This document shows, piece after piece, positions 45,398 through 53,694 of a DNA stretch of 64,000 nt. The position numbers and the translations under genes are program-made. Origin of the DNA: Dolichospermum flos-aquae CCAP 1403/13F (lineage in GTDB: Bacteria; Cyanobacteriota; Cyanobacteriia; Cyanobacteriales; Nostocaceae); NCBI RefSeq assembly GCF_012516395.1, contig NZ_CP051206.1, positions 744,001 through 808,000 on the forward strand. The letters run 5' to 3'. Under the pieces are notes generated by a model, which was not told the DNA's origin, made no database searches, and saw only the letters and a list, made by a program, of their open reading frames with translations. Numbering within the stretch: the stretch's first letter is position 1; each line of letters opens with the position of its first letter.

Positions 45398-45523
45398 AAA
45401 ACCTCGTGGGAAGTGGGAAACTCAGTCCCTTTAGGGACCAGAGGGATAGTATGGCTAACGCCACGCTACGCTATCGACATGGCTCACCAGCCGCGACTCA
45501 AGGGATTTTAATCCCCGTCAATC
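45398..45523. repeat. Palindromic repeats at the IscB 3' flank
   Basis: Between DUF4335 and the IscB stop lie TCCCTTTAGGGA, CGCCACGCTACGCTATCGAC and an AAGGGATTTTAATCCC inverted repeat near 45499-45514. The last is a candidate for the right end of the IscB element. Confidence 0.45.
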
Positions 45524-46798
45524 TTAAAATGCGTAATCATAGCCATCTTTGCGGTGAATGATTTTGCAGTATTTATAACTAATACCCTGAACTAATTTTG
45601 ATGCAGAAATATTGAAAGAACCTGTTGCTCTAACTGCAACACGACCAATATATTTACCGATTTTCTTCCCAGTAGTAACAATTGCTTTCACAATATCACC
45701 GGTCTGAAAACCTTTGACAAATTTAATTCTCGGCACATATCGAGATGGAAAACCAAACTTGTCAGTCCGACACATTTGACGAGTTCCATGCCCTGTTGCT
45801 TTGATTAGCAAAGGCTTGTTCGTTAAAATTTCCAATTCTCCAATTTGTCCAACACAAGCAGCATCTAGCCAATGAGTTTTAGGAAAGTTTAATCTAGTTC
45901 GGTTGAACTTAGTTTGACCACCAGAACCAGTGAAAACGGGTAAACCAGTTTCTTGAAGTCGGCTAAACAATGCCCAACGGGTAGAGTTCACAGCCGCCGC
46001 ATCTTTTAAAGGTCGTTTTGCTTGTGCCAGAATACATTTGAGAAGATCCGGTTTCTTAGCCAGGAAGTCTTTAATATCCTGAGTGCCTTTTTTGATATTG
46101 CACTTCTCGCAAGCAAGACAAAGATTAGAAATCCGATTAGTGCCACCTCTGGCTTGAGGATGAATATGCTCAACTTGCAAGGGAACATTCTCAATCCCAC
46201 AGTAAGCACATTTTCTCTGCCATTTCTCAAGTAGATACTCACGGACTTCGTACCCGGACAAAGTGCCTTGCTGATATTCAATACCTGATATTTCTGGATT
46301 GTCTATTTGTTGCAAGTCAAACCTGACAAGCTCTTGAGATATCCTTGTGATGGGAATAAACTTAATGAGTTTGTTAACCCAAGTTAAGGTAGTCTCAACT
46401 CGATGCTGCAAACTTGGAGCTAACCAATTTTTTGTCCTGGTTCTATTCAAAAATCTGGCTTGACGATAGCGAGTATGGCGGTTTCGTCTCCCCCTGCGGA
46501 GTGAGCGACGGGATTCTAGGGACGCTTTAATTGCATTTCCTCGATGAGAAAGTTCTCCACCAAAAATGATTTTTTCTCCCTGAACCAATGCTATGCCCGT
46601 AGTTTTTGAACCGGGATCTATTTTGAGTTCTATTGCTTGGTTAACAACATCTGAGCATGACTTGTTTAAGATGATAGTAAAGGGATACCTCCTAAATAAA
46701 GCAGCTTTTCCAGAATCTAATAATTTCCTTGCTACCGAGGGATGACAAGGGCTTAAAGGTTGTTTGTTTGTGTCGAGAACTAATGTGTAATTTGACAT
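45524..46798 (-). CDS. iscB: IscB RNA-guided nuclease
   Basis: 424-residue IscB, the ancestor-type of Cas9 found in IS200/IS605-related elements. Order of parts: PLMP-like start LVLDTNKQPLSPC; RuvC-I with D61 (KIDPGSKTTGIAL); arginine-rich bridge helix RRSLRRGRRNRHTRYRQARF; RuvC-II with E156 (ISQELVRF); HNH with zinc cysteines C197, C200, C230, C233 and catalytic H211 (VEHIHPQARGG, N225); RuvC-III with H309 and D312 (THWLDAACVG). Every catalytic residue is present and length is typical, so the enzyme is probably active. No TnpA transposase is nearby. It is inserted between DUF3038 and DUF4335, normally neighbours. Its guide RNA should come from the region just upstream, 46799-47130. Confidence 0.92.
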   Translation of the reverse strand: MSNYTLVLDTNKQPLSPCHPSVARKLLDSGKAALFRRYPFTIILNKSCSDVVNQAIELKIDPGSKTTGIALVQGEKIIFGGELSHRGNAIKASLESRRSLRRGRRNRHTRYRQARFLNRTRTKNWLAPSLQHRVETTLTWVNKLIKFIPITRISQELVRFDLQQIDNPEISGIEYQQGTLSGYEVREYLLEKWQRKCAYCGIENVPLQVEHIHPQARGGTNRISNLCLACEKCNIKKGTQDIKDFLAKKPDLLKCILAQAKRPLKDAAAVNSTRWALFSRLQETGLPVFTGSGGQTKFNRTRLNFPKTHWLDAACVGQIGELEILTNKPLLIKATGHGTRQMCRTDKFGFPSRYVPRIKFVKGFQTGDIVKAIVTTGKKIGKYIGRVAVRATGSFNISASKLVQGISYKYCKIIHRKDGYDYAF

Positions 46799-47130
46799 TT
46801 CTGCCTCTCTGATTGCTCAGGTGATGTTCGCTTTGACCTTGTTATCTGAGCTTTTTAGGCTTGCAACACTGTTTCAGTGACTTTAAAACTGTTTAATTAC
46901 AAACGACAGAGCGGAAAACTAGTGAAGCAGCGCGGTCTTGGGGGTTTCCCCCATGAGCGACTGCTGAACCCCGAAGGGGCGTCGCATTCTCCGGTGTCTT
47001 GACTCAAATAACGGCTACCCTACCCTACGGGACGCTTCGCGAACGACTACGCTCAGGGTGGTCTGGTCAGTACAGCTTGCTTGATTACTCTTACAAGCTC
47101 AGTGGCTTTAGCCCTGAGTTACTGACTTCT
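46799..47130 (-). ncRNA. Candidate omega-RNA (IscB guide RNA) region
   Basis: The 332 bp upstream of iscB are non-coding and contain well-formed stems when read on the minus strand: CGCCCCTTCGGGG, TGGGGGAAACCCCCA and complementary pieces around GCAGTCGCTC and GACCGCGCTGC. Omega-RNAs of known IscB loci lie 5' of the ORF with the guide at their 5' end. Part of this sequence also resembles dispersed cyanobacterial palindromes, as does the CGGGACGCTTCGCGAACGAC stretch at 47030-47050. The exact ends are unknown. The distal end abuts the DUF3038 stop at 47133. Confidence 0.6.
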
Positions 47131-47132
47131 AT

Positions 47133-47786
47133 TTATTCTACCTCACCGTCAAAAAGAGAAATCCAGTACCGTTGCATTCCCGCTGTACCTGTACAAAATA
47201 GTAATTTTCCTAATAAGTCTATAGCTAGTTCATCTAATTTTTCATTAGAAGTTAATGCTAGGACACCGGAACGACGGGAATTCATCCGACTTTTAAAATG
47301 CGCTCTAAACCTTTCTAGGTAATTAGCTAATCTTAAATTTTGTTCTGGGGGAATCTGCTTCTCAGCCAATTGTTGATATATGGTTAGTAGTTGGCGGATC
47401 ACAACTGTTAAGCGTCGAGAAATGTAGCAGGCAATAACTACTAACGCTTTGGCTTCTAAAATATCTAAAGGCCGGCGACTATGCGCTCTCCGCATGGGGT
47501 TAGATGCTCGCATCCGCCATAAGTTTACCCGATTTTTGATGATCCCTTGGAGGTCTAATTCTTCAGCAAAGGACAAAATGGCTTCAGAACCGCCTATTTC
47601 TAAGGCTTCAATGGCTAGTAACATCAAATCTATTTGCAATCTAGTTCTGGCTGGACATACCTGACCAGCGATCGCTGGATCTGGTAAAGTATCCAAAATC
47701 ATGGGCATTCCCTGAGCTTTTGGGATGTTTAAAGATGTGACACTAGCAGAGACGTTCATTCTATCAAATACCTTATACGTTTCCAA
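47133..47786 (-). CDS. DUF3038 family protein
   Basis: Up to 217 residues; the second Met (MNVSASVTSLNIPK, residue 10) may be the actual start. ILDTLPDPAIAGQVCPARTR, LDLMLLAIEALEIGGSEAI-like helices and NRVNLWRMRASNPMRRAHSR place it in DUF3038, a helical protein confined to cyanobacteria. Conserved arginines in RMRASNPMRR suggest nucleic-acid or phosphate binding, which is speculative. In related genomes it stands next to DUF4335; here the IscB element lies between the two genes. Function unknown. Confidence 0.82.
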   Translation of the reverse strand: METYKVFDRMNVSASVTSLNIPKAQGMPMILDTLPDPAIAGQVCPARTRLQIDLMLLAIEALEIGGSEAILSFAEELDLQGIIKNRVNLWRMRASNPMRRAHSRRPLDILEAKALVVIACYISRRLTVVIRQLLTIYQQLAEKQIPPEQNLRLANYLERFRAHFKSRMNSRRSGVLALTSNEKLDELAIDLLGKLLFCTGTAGMQRYWISLFDGEVE

Positions 47787-48011
47787 TAAACTGATTTACT
47801 TATCCGTCCACCGCTAATTGCTGGCGCGATATGGCAGTTCAATTATATACATTACTTAGTTTTTCTACCCAAATATTTGCATATACATTAAATTTTCAAA
47901 TTCTTGGTGATCGTCAATGACATTATAGGGTAGGATTTGGCAGAGATTAGGAAAATTTTCGCTTCTTGCCCTTTGTTTCTTCATTGACCACTAACTACTT
48001 AGGTAAATAAT

Positions 48012-48530
48012 ATGGATTTAAGATCTCTGATTCGTGATATACCGGATTTTCCTAAGCCGGGAATTTTATTTCGAGATGTCACTACTCTATTAAGCGACCC
48101 GGACGGATTGCGTTATACTATTGATTTTTTAGCACAAAAATGTTCTGAAATTGAACTTCAAGTAGATTATATTATTGGTATGGAGTCAAGAGGGTTCATT
48201 TTTGGTGCGCCTGTTGCTTATAAATTAGGTGCTGGTTTTATTCCTGTTCGGAAAAAAGGGAAATTACCGGCAGCGGTTCACTCAATTGAATATCAACTAG
48301 AGTATGGTACAGATACATTAGAAGTACATCAAGATGCTTTAGTTCCAGGTAGCAAAGTTTTAATTGTGGATGATTTGATTGCTACTGGTGGTACTGCCAG
48401 TGCAACAGCTAAGTTGGTACAAAAGATTGACTGTGAACTGATAGGGTTTGGGTTTATCATCGAACTAATGGATTTGCAAGGACGGAAACATTTACCTGAT
48501 GTCCCTATTATCTCACTGGTTCAATATTAG
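48012..48530 (+). CDS. apt: Adenine phosphoribosyltransferase
   Basis: 172-residue purine salvage enzyme converting adenine and PRPP to [23 protein letters not shown] at the N-terminus, [30 protein letters not shown] and the PRPP-binding [14 protein letters not shown] are all canonical. Length is normal. Upstream (47787-48011) no repeat or hairpin stands out. Downstream, 37 bases of ACTAATG repeats separate it from the permease gene, so co-transcription is possible but not functionally meaningful. Confidence 0.96.
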   Translation: MDLRSLIRDIPDFPKPGILFRDVTTLLSDPDGLRYTIDFLAQKCSEIELQVDYIIGMESRGFIFGAPVAYKLGAGFIPVRKKGKLPAAVHSIEYQLEYGTDTLEVHQDALVPGSKVLIVDDLIATGGTASATAKLVQKIDCELIGFGFIIELMDLQGRKHLPDVPIISLVQY

Positions 48531-48539
48531 AAAACATAA

Positions 48540-48572
48540 TTGACAACTGACTAATGACTAATGACTAATGAC
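48540..48572. repeat. Heptanucleotide tract (ACTAATG)
   Basis: TTGACAACTGACTAATGACT followed by two further ACTAATG units, running into the start codon of the following permease gene. Same repeat class as at 41063 and 49612. Confidence 0.7.
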
Positions 48573-49614
48573 AAATACAAAAATTTCCTTGGATATAAGT
48601 CGAGACTGGCTAATTAGGCGAGTTACGGATGAAACTTTCATTTATGTGATAAAACGGCTTTTACAGGCGCTATTGACGATTTTTTTAGCGTCTGCTTTGT
48701 CATTTTTTATTATGAAGTTGTCTCCGGGAGATTATGTAGATACCCTGCGGCAAAATCCAAAAATTTCACCAGAACGGATTGAAGAAATTAGACGACAATT
48801 TGGTTTAGATAAATCTTGGCCACAACAGTTTGGATTTTGGTTAAAGCAAATTTTGACAAGGGGTGATTTTGGTACAAGTTTTGTTTATCAACGTTCTGTA
48901 TCATCGCTGCTATGGGAACGAGTTCCAGCCACGTTGTTATTAGCGATCGCTTCTTTAATTATCACATGGGCGATCGCCATTCCTTTAGGTATTCTCGCTG
49001 CTGTGAAACAAAATCGCCGAACTGACCAAGTTTTACAGATAGTCAGTTATGCTGGTCAAGGTATTCCCAGTTTTATTACTGTCTTATTTCTACTATTCTT
49101 TGCTCAACTGACTACTCCACTTTTTCCGGTGGGTAATATGACCAGTATTAATCATGCAGACCTGACATGGTTAGGTAAAATTCTCGATATCGCTTGGCAT
49201 TCAGTTTTACCACTAATTGCTTTAAGTATTACCAGTTTTGCGGGTTTGCAACGAATTATGCGTGGTCAATTATTGGATGTTTTACGCCAAGATTATATTC
49301 AAACTGCTCGCGCTAAAGGACTTCCAGAAAATCGGGTAATTTATGTTCATGCTTTGCGAAATGCTATTAATCCGTTAATTACTTTATTGGGTTTTGAATT
49401 AGCAGGTTTGTTAGGTGGTGCATTTATTACGGAGAATTTCTTTAACTGGCCAGGTTTAGGAAAGTTAACTTTACAAGCTGTTTTAGCTAAAGACCAATAT
49501 TTGGTAATGGCGAGTTTAGTAATGAGTGCAGTATTATTGATTATTGGTAATTTAATTGCTGACTTAATTTTAAAAGCAGCAGATCCTCGAATTAAGTTAG
49601 AAGATTTGAATTAG
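48568..49614 (+). CDS. DppB-type ABC transporter permease
   Basis: 348-residue inner-membrane permease of the peptide/nickel ABC transporter family. After a hydrophilic start, FIYVIKRLLQALLTIFLASA begins the first helix; six helices in total. The DLRQDYIQTARAKGLPEN-type coupling helix appears as DVLRQDYIQTARAKGLPENR followed by HALRNAINPLITLLGF, typical of DppB/OppB. The second permease, ATPases and binding protein are not in the window, so the system is assembled from unlinked genes, as is common in cyanobacteria. The first few codons come from ACTAATG repeats; the true start may be further in, at or after the first conserved helix. Confidence 0.88.
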   Translation: MTNTKISLDISRDWLIRRVTDETFIYVIKRLLQALLTIFLASALSFFIMKLSPGDYVDTLRQNPKISPERIEEIRRQFGLDKSWPQQFGFWLKQILTRGDFGTSFVYQRSVSSLLWERVPATLLLAIASLIITWAIAIPLGILAAVKQNRRTDQVLQIVSYAGQGIPSFITVLFLLFFAQLTTPLFPVGNMTSINHADLTWLGKILDIAWHSVLPLIALSITSFAGLQRIMRGQLLDVLRQDYIQTARAKGLPENRVIYVHALRNAINPLITLLGFELAGLLGGAFITENFFNWPGLGKLTLQAVLAKDQYLVMASLVMSAVLLIIGNLIADLILKAADPRIKLEDLN

Positions 49615-49688
49615 TTAGTTGTCAGTTGTTAGTGGTCAGTGGTTAGTTGTCAGTGGTTAGTTGTTAGTTGTCAGTTGTTAGTTGTCAA
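49612..49688. repeat. Heptanucleotide tandem repeats (GTTAGTT/GTCAGTT)
   Basis: Ten or so imperfect 7-mers of the TTAGTTG/TCAGTTG type fill the gap between the permease and a small unknown gene. Confidence 0.85.
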
Positions 49689-49961
49689 ATGGTTTATTAT
49701 ATTATTCGTTCAAGAACAGATGGTAAATATCTCACAGCCCGTGTTGATGATGCTACATCAGGATATTTATTATTATTTAAAGAAGATTTCGAGGCTTTGA
49801 GTTATCTCAATACTCATGCTGCTGATTTAGCCAGCCGGTTGACTGTAGAATCTCTTGCTAGTTCCCAAATAGGTAGTTTAATCAAACGTTGGAGTTTTGC
49901 TGGTGTAGGCATTGTTAATGATCCTTTATTACCAGAAGTTGAGTTTTTACAGCATATTTAA
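49689..49961 (+). CDS. Small cyanobacterial protein of unknown function
   Basis: About 90 residues. The ATG at 49689 follows the heptanucleotide repeats and begins VYYIIRSRTDGKYLTARVDD; the frame is open seven codons further into the repeats but those are unlikely to be translated. FKEDFEALSYLNTHAADLAS and KRWSFAGVGIVNDPLLPEVE complete it. No signal peptide, membrane helix or metal motif is visible. The alternation of strands and helices suggests a small globular fold. Family not recognised; probably a lineage-specific cyanobacterial gene. Confidence 0.65.
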   Translation: MVYYIIRSRTDGKYLTARVDDATSGYLLLFKEDFEALSYLNTHAADLASRLTVESLASSQIGSLIKRWSFAGVGIVNDPLLPEVEFLQHI

Positions 49962-49983
49962 AGCATAAAAGATTTGGATTTAA

Positions 49984-50049
49984 TGTAGGGGTAGCGCCCC
50001 CGTGTCTATCCCGGTATTTGGGGCAACCACAGGGGGTTGGCCCCCTACA
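49984..50049. repeat. Palindromic repeat TGTAGGGG...CCCCTACA
   Basis: Ends TGTAGGGG and CCCCTACA are perfect inverted repeats enclosing GCGCCCCCGTGTC and CAACCACAGGGGGTTGGC. This is a dispersed cyanobacterial palindrome between convergent genes and might act as a bidirectional terminator. Confidence 0.6.
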
Positions 50050-50107
50050 AGATTAATTGGTTTAGGGATTTTTAAAATGTTCAATTAATTTTGCCCGACT
50101 ACTTATA

Positions 50108-51700
50108 TCACTTTTCACCTACAGTCCACCAGGACAAAGCATAAGGTTGAGTAGATTCATTTACCTGCTTCTTAAATTGCACCCGAATTTTATAATTCCC
50201 ACTAGTAGGAACTGGACAAAAAATATGTTCGACACTATCAACTTCACTCACAGAATCACAAATCACAACTTCATTATTTTTCCCATTTTCCTTAACTAAA
50301 TAAACATCAAGATTATTTAATCCTTTATCTATAAATGTTTCCCCTATATCATATTCCTGATTATTATTTTTATCATTTAACTCCACCAAACGATCCCAAA
50401 TTAAAGTAATAGCCACAAAACTATTTTGTTTCAAACCTTTTTGTAGAGCATATTCCCTAGAAGAATTAGCATTAACAATACCATAATCCCAACCAATAGG
50501 CGGAACAGTTGCATTAGGTTTCCATTCACCACCATTCAATTGTTGATAAGCTCGAAAGGCATTTAAATGACCTGCTCCCATTTGAGCATCTAGGGGAATT
50601 TTAGGATTTTTATAAGCGTCCGTTGCTAACCAATCTTGATTTTGTTTATCAATTAAAGTCCTCGTCATTCCCAACCGTAAACCATCACCACTGTCCTTTA
50701 TTTTGTCCGCCGAATTGAGTAATATTGCTTTCATGACTTGATGACGACGAGCATCAATAGTCCAATTTTGTTGTTTAGTTCGTAATTGTCTATCCACAAA
50801 TTCCTGTAATAATGCCACAGTAGCCGTAACTTGTGGGGCTGCAAAACTCGTACCTGTAGATTTATTTAACTTACCATCAGGATTAAGTAAAGGAATATTA
50901 GTCCCAGGAGCAACTATATTAATTGCACTTCTCCCCCCAATATTAAATTCTTTCCCAGCTAAACGATTTTCTATACCTTGATTAATACTAGCCAAATTAG
51001 AAACGTGAACTTTATTAAAAATTCCCTCGCGTTCTGAGGAAAAAGCCACATTAATTGCGTTAAAATTATCTGTAGGAATGGGAATCCCGCCTTTGCCTTG
51101 ATTGCCAGCAATTGAATATACAACATCATGAACCCGGCTAGACCAGTCAATACATAATGTTAGTAAAGCATTACCATCTAACATAGCTTCTGGTCGGGGA
51201 TCACGATCTAAAGGTTCACCAAAACTAAAATTAATCGCCCGCACATCACCACCGTTTTGTAATGCAATGTGTTGTGCTGATAAACATTCCTCTGGTTGAC
51301 CGATTTTTTTTGTAGATCCGACAGCAGAAGAATATAATCGAGCATTTGGTGCGACACCAGGAAAAGCCTTATCTTGACTCACCATGACACCAGAAACATT
51401 ATAGGCATGAGGATCAACACCAACATTCGACTTGGCGGGAACATTGCGTGAAAACACTGCAAATGGAGATACAGCCCGATTTTTAGATACGGCTTTATCC
51501 CAGCCAAACATCCCCGGACGACCAATTTCCACTTGACCAATAGCAATTTTCCGCCCAGTCAAATTATAAGGAGCTTGATGTAGTTTCAGCGCATCAATGC
51601 CGTTAGCACCTAAAAAATTGGCAACCTTGACACCTGCAAAGACTGGTAAAGTCAAGCCAGAAAAACCTAAACTCCAAAAAAGTATCCAATTTTTGTGCAT
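50108..51700 (-). CDS. Subtilisin-like S8 peptidase with Glu in place of the catalytic Asp
   Basis: 530 residues with an N-terminal signal peptide (hydrophobic ~5-22). The catalytic histidine is H98 in GVDPHAYNVSGVM, the oxyanion asparagine N200 in SIAGNQG, and the nucleophile S285 in STGTSFAAPQVTA. Where subtilisins carry the Asp strand, the sequence is IAIGQVEIGRPG, with E58 in its place. The C-terminal ~120 residues form a beta-rich domain (FVAITLIWDRLVELNDKNN, then an EYDIGETF loop that may bind calcium). Whether Glu supports activity is unknown; a conserved variant subfamily is possible. It is expected to act outside the cytoplasm. Alone on its strand between rpe and the small unknown gene. 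Confidence 0.82.
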   Translation of the reverse strand: MHKNWILFWSLGFSGLTLPVFAGVKVANFLGANGIDALKLHQAPYNLTGRKIAIGQVEIGRPGMFGWDKAVSKNRAVSPFAVFSRNVPAKSNVGVDPHAYNVSGVMVSQDKAFPGVAPNARLYSSAVGSTKKIGQPEECLSAQHIALQNGGDVRAINFSFGEPLDRDPRPEAMLDGNALLTLCIDWSSRVHDVVYSIAGNQGKGGIPIPTDNFNAINVAFSSEREGIFNKVHVSNLASINQGIENRLAGKEFNIGGRSAINIVAPGTNIPLLNPDGKLNKSTGTSFAAPQVTATVALLQEFVDRQLRTKQQNWTIDARRHQVMKAILLNSADKIKDSGDGLRLGMTRTLIDKQNQDWLATDAYKNPKIPLDAQMGAGHLNAFRAYQQLNGGEWKPNATVPPIGWDYGIVNANSSREYALQKGLKQNSFVAITLIWDRLVELNDKNNNQEYDIGETFIDKGLNNLDVYLVKENGKNNEVVICDSVSEVDSVEHIFCPVPTSGNYKIRVQFKKQVNESTQPYALSWWTVGEK

Positions 51701-51817
51701 ATTTTGAGGGAAGAGGGGGAAGTTTTCTGAAAAATTTGAGTTTTGAATTAATTTTTAATAATTTCTCCATATTTTGTTACGATACTTACAGACGAAGACG
51801 CTTAAAACCCACTAGCC

Positions 51818-52525
51818 ATGACCCAAAATTCATCTCAAAAGCCTATAGTTATCGCTCCTTCTATCCTATCAGCAGATTTTAGCCGTCTGGGTGACGATAT
51901 TCGCGCCGTAGACAAAGCGGGAGCAGATTGGATTCACGTTGATGTAATGGACGGACGTTTTGTTCCTAATATTACAATAGGTCCTCTGATTGTGGAGGCG
52001 ATTCGTCCAGTTACAACCAAACCGCTGGATGTCCACTTGATGATTGTGGAACCAGAAAAGTATGTAGAAGGTTTTGCTAAAGCTGGTGCTGATATTATTT
52101 CTGTCCATGCAGAACATAACGCATCTCCTCATCTGCACCGCACTCTCGGACAAATCAGAGAACTCGGTAAAAAAGCTGGAGTTGTCCTTAATCCGGGTAC
52201 ACCTTTGGAGTTAATTGAATATGTCCTAGAATTGTGCGATTTAGTGCTAATTATGAGCGTTAACCCCGGTTTCGGTGGTCAAAGCTTTATTCCTAGCGTA
52301 GTTCCTAAAATCCGCAAGTTGCGTCAAATGTGCGATGAACGCGGTTTAGATCCTTGGATTGAAGTTGACGGGGGACTAAAGGCTAATAATACTTGGCAAG
52401 TTTTGGAGGCTGGCGCTAATGCTATTGTAGCAGGTTCGGCTGTGTTCAATGCTCCTGATTATGCTGAGGCAATTACCAATATCCGTAACAGTAAGCGTCC
52501 AACTCCAGAATTAGCGGCTGTTTAA
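51818..52525 (+). CDS. rpe: Ribulose-phosphate 3-epimerase
   Basis: 235-residue TIM-barrel enzyme of the Calvin cycle and pentose phosphate pathway that interconverts ribulose 5-phosphate and xylulose 5-phosphate. [79 protein letters not shown] and VDGGLKANN are the family blocks with metal-binding His and Asp. Length and start are normal. It is followed by a terminator at 52555-52591. Confidence 0.97.
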   Translation: MTQNSSQKPIVIAPSILSADFSRLGDDIRAVDKAGADWIHVDVMDGRFVPNITIGPLIVEAIRPVTTKPLDVHLMIVEPEKYVEGFAKAGADIISVHAEHNASPHLHRTLGQIRELGKKAGVVLNPGTPLELIEYVLELCDLVLIMSVNPGFGGQSFIPSVVPKIRKLRQMCDERGLDPWIEVDGGLKANNTWQVLEAGANAIVAGSAVFNAPDYAEAITNIRNSKRPTPELAAV

Positions 52526-52554
52526 TTTAATACTTGTGATCAAGTAAGACTCAG

Positions 52555-52591
52555 ATCCCCGACTTCTTTGAGAAGTCGGGGATTTATTTTT
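52555..52591 (+). terminator. Rho-independent terminator after rpe
   Basis: ATCCCCGACTTC (52555-52566) pairs perfectly with GAAGTCGGGGAT (52572-52583) over a five-base loop, followed by TTATTTTTG. It lies 30 bases after the rpe stop. Confidence 0.85.
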
Positions 52592-52677
52592 GTTTTATAA
52601 AATGTTGACAAACTTAAAATAGGTTGCTATTCTATATTACTATGGCTAACTATAAATATTTTTATTTGCAAATCACT

Positions 52678-52776
52678 CACGTTTAGAGTATACTATTCAA
52701 ACGTGGGTGTAAAAGGCTTATTTTTCAACATCCATAAATTAAATGTCAGCATAAGCTCGCCAAAGCTTTGCTGACA
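52678..52776 (+). promoter_or_regulatory. Structured leader: CACGTTT/AAACGTG palindrome and a strong hairpin
   Basis: CACGTTT (52678-52684) and AAACGTG (52699-52705) flank GTATAC. About 40 bases later TGTCAGCA (52744-52751) pairs with TGCTGACA (52769-52776), the stem continuing as AAGCT/AGCTT around a CGCCAA loop. The region lies upstream of the gene at 52856. The first could be an operator and the second a leader hairpin; both roles are inferred. Confidence 0.5.
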
Positions 52777-52855
52777 CCTGCTTTACTAGAACCTAACTGA
52801 TGGTCTATATCAGTCACTCAATTTCTTTTTTGTTTAAAACAGAGGAGTCTATTTC

Positions 52856-53218
52856 ATGATGCCACAAAATACCGAATATTTGCAACCACTTCATTTTGAA
52901 GTTTCAGTTTCAGCAAATGTAAAACTCACACTCAAGGTAGACTTGAGACTCATTAACCAAGCACTTCCCAAAAAATCTCTCACTGTTACAGAGATAGCCT
53001 ACCATCTTAGTCAAAGGACTGGAGATAAATGGACTCCTCACCGTGTTAATGAAATGCTGGAAGATATGAATTACCAGCACAAGCATTATTGGCAATGGGA
53101 ACCCACTATTAAAGGTAAGCAGTTTGCAGACTTCAGTAGTCGAGTTCTCAAATGGAGTCCAGAAGTCATCAACTTAATCTTGAAACAACAACCTCAACAG
53201 TTGCGGTTAGCTGTCTAA
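52856..53218 (+). CDS. Small protein with winged-helix-like region, unknown
   Basis: 120 residues. After a strand-rich N-terminus (HFEVSVSANVKLTLKVDLRL), the segment LTVTEIAYHLSQRTGDKW, PHRVNEMLEDMNYQ and WEPTIKGKQFADFS has the order of a winged helix similar to the C-terminal domain of phage antirepressors (T-x-x-E-IA, then xxVNxxLxxxG, then W-x-xT-x-KG). GAGGAG nine bases before the ATG at 52856 is a strong ribosome site. Role as a DNA-binding regulator is a guess from this resemblance. The gene has a long structured leader. Confidence 0.55.
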   Translation: MMPQNTEYLQPLHFEVSVSANVKLTLKVDLRLINQALPKKSLTVTEIAYHLSQRTGDKWTPHRVNEMLEDMNYQHKHYWQWEPTIKGKQFADFSSRVLKWSPEVINLILKQQPQQLRLAV

Positions 53219-53394
53219 AGCATATTTTTGAAGCTTGATTTCAGTTCATATTCTCCCTTATGAGACTTACCATTTGCGTGAGTCTCTAATGGGGATATAT
53301 TGACACACGCTTAATTATCACCCCTAGTCCGTAGGGTGGGTTAAGCGCATTTATGCTAAAATGCCATTACTGTACTCTGTAAGGAGTTTTCTGT

Positions 53395-53670
53395 ATGGCT
53401 AACGTTACTTACGATGAAATTTTTAGAGCAGTATTAACTTTACCTCCTCTATACAGAGCGATGCTTGCTGAACATCTTCTCAAAAGTCTGGATGAAAAGG
53501 AGCAAATTCAACTGGCCACACAGTTATTGCAATGGGTAGAAGTAAAGATTAATAAAGAACCTCAGTCTATGCCAAATAAAGGATTACGACAGCCAGGACT
53601 CGGTTTAGGTTCTTGTATATTCAATGATGACTTTGATTGTTTTATTCCTTTAAAAAATCCGTTAAGATAA
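53395..53670 (+). CDS. Small antitoxin-like protein (DUF2281/addiction-module type)
   Basis: 91 residues. YDEIFRAVLTLPPLYRAMLA and EHLLKSLDEKEQ resemble the N-terminus of addiction-module component proteins (a helix followed by LPxxxRxxLAExLLxSL), while the end FNDDFDCFIPL resembles the DDFDxPL tail of DUF2281 antitoxins. The overall identity is uncertain. It is 24 bases upstream of a Uma2-family nuclease gene on the same strand; whether the two act as a pair is unknown. TAAGGAG lies ten bases before the ATG. Confidence 0.5.
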   Translation: MANVTYDEIFRAVLTLPPLYRAMLAEHLLKSLDEKEQIQLATQLLQWVEVKINKEPQSMPNKGLRQPGLGLGSCIFNDDFDCFIPLKNPLR

Positions 53671-53694
53671 TATTGTTCTGATCACTCTAGGTAA

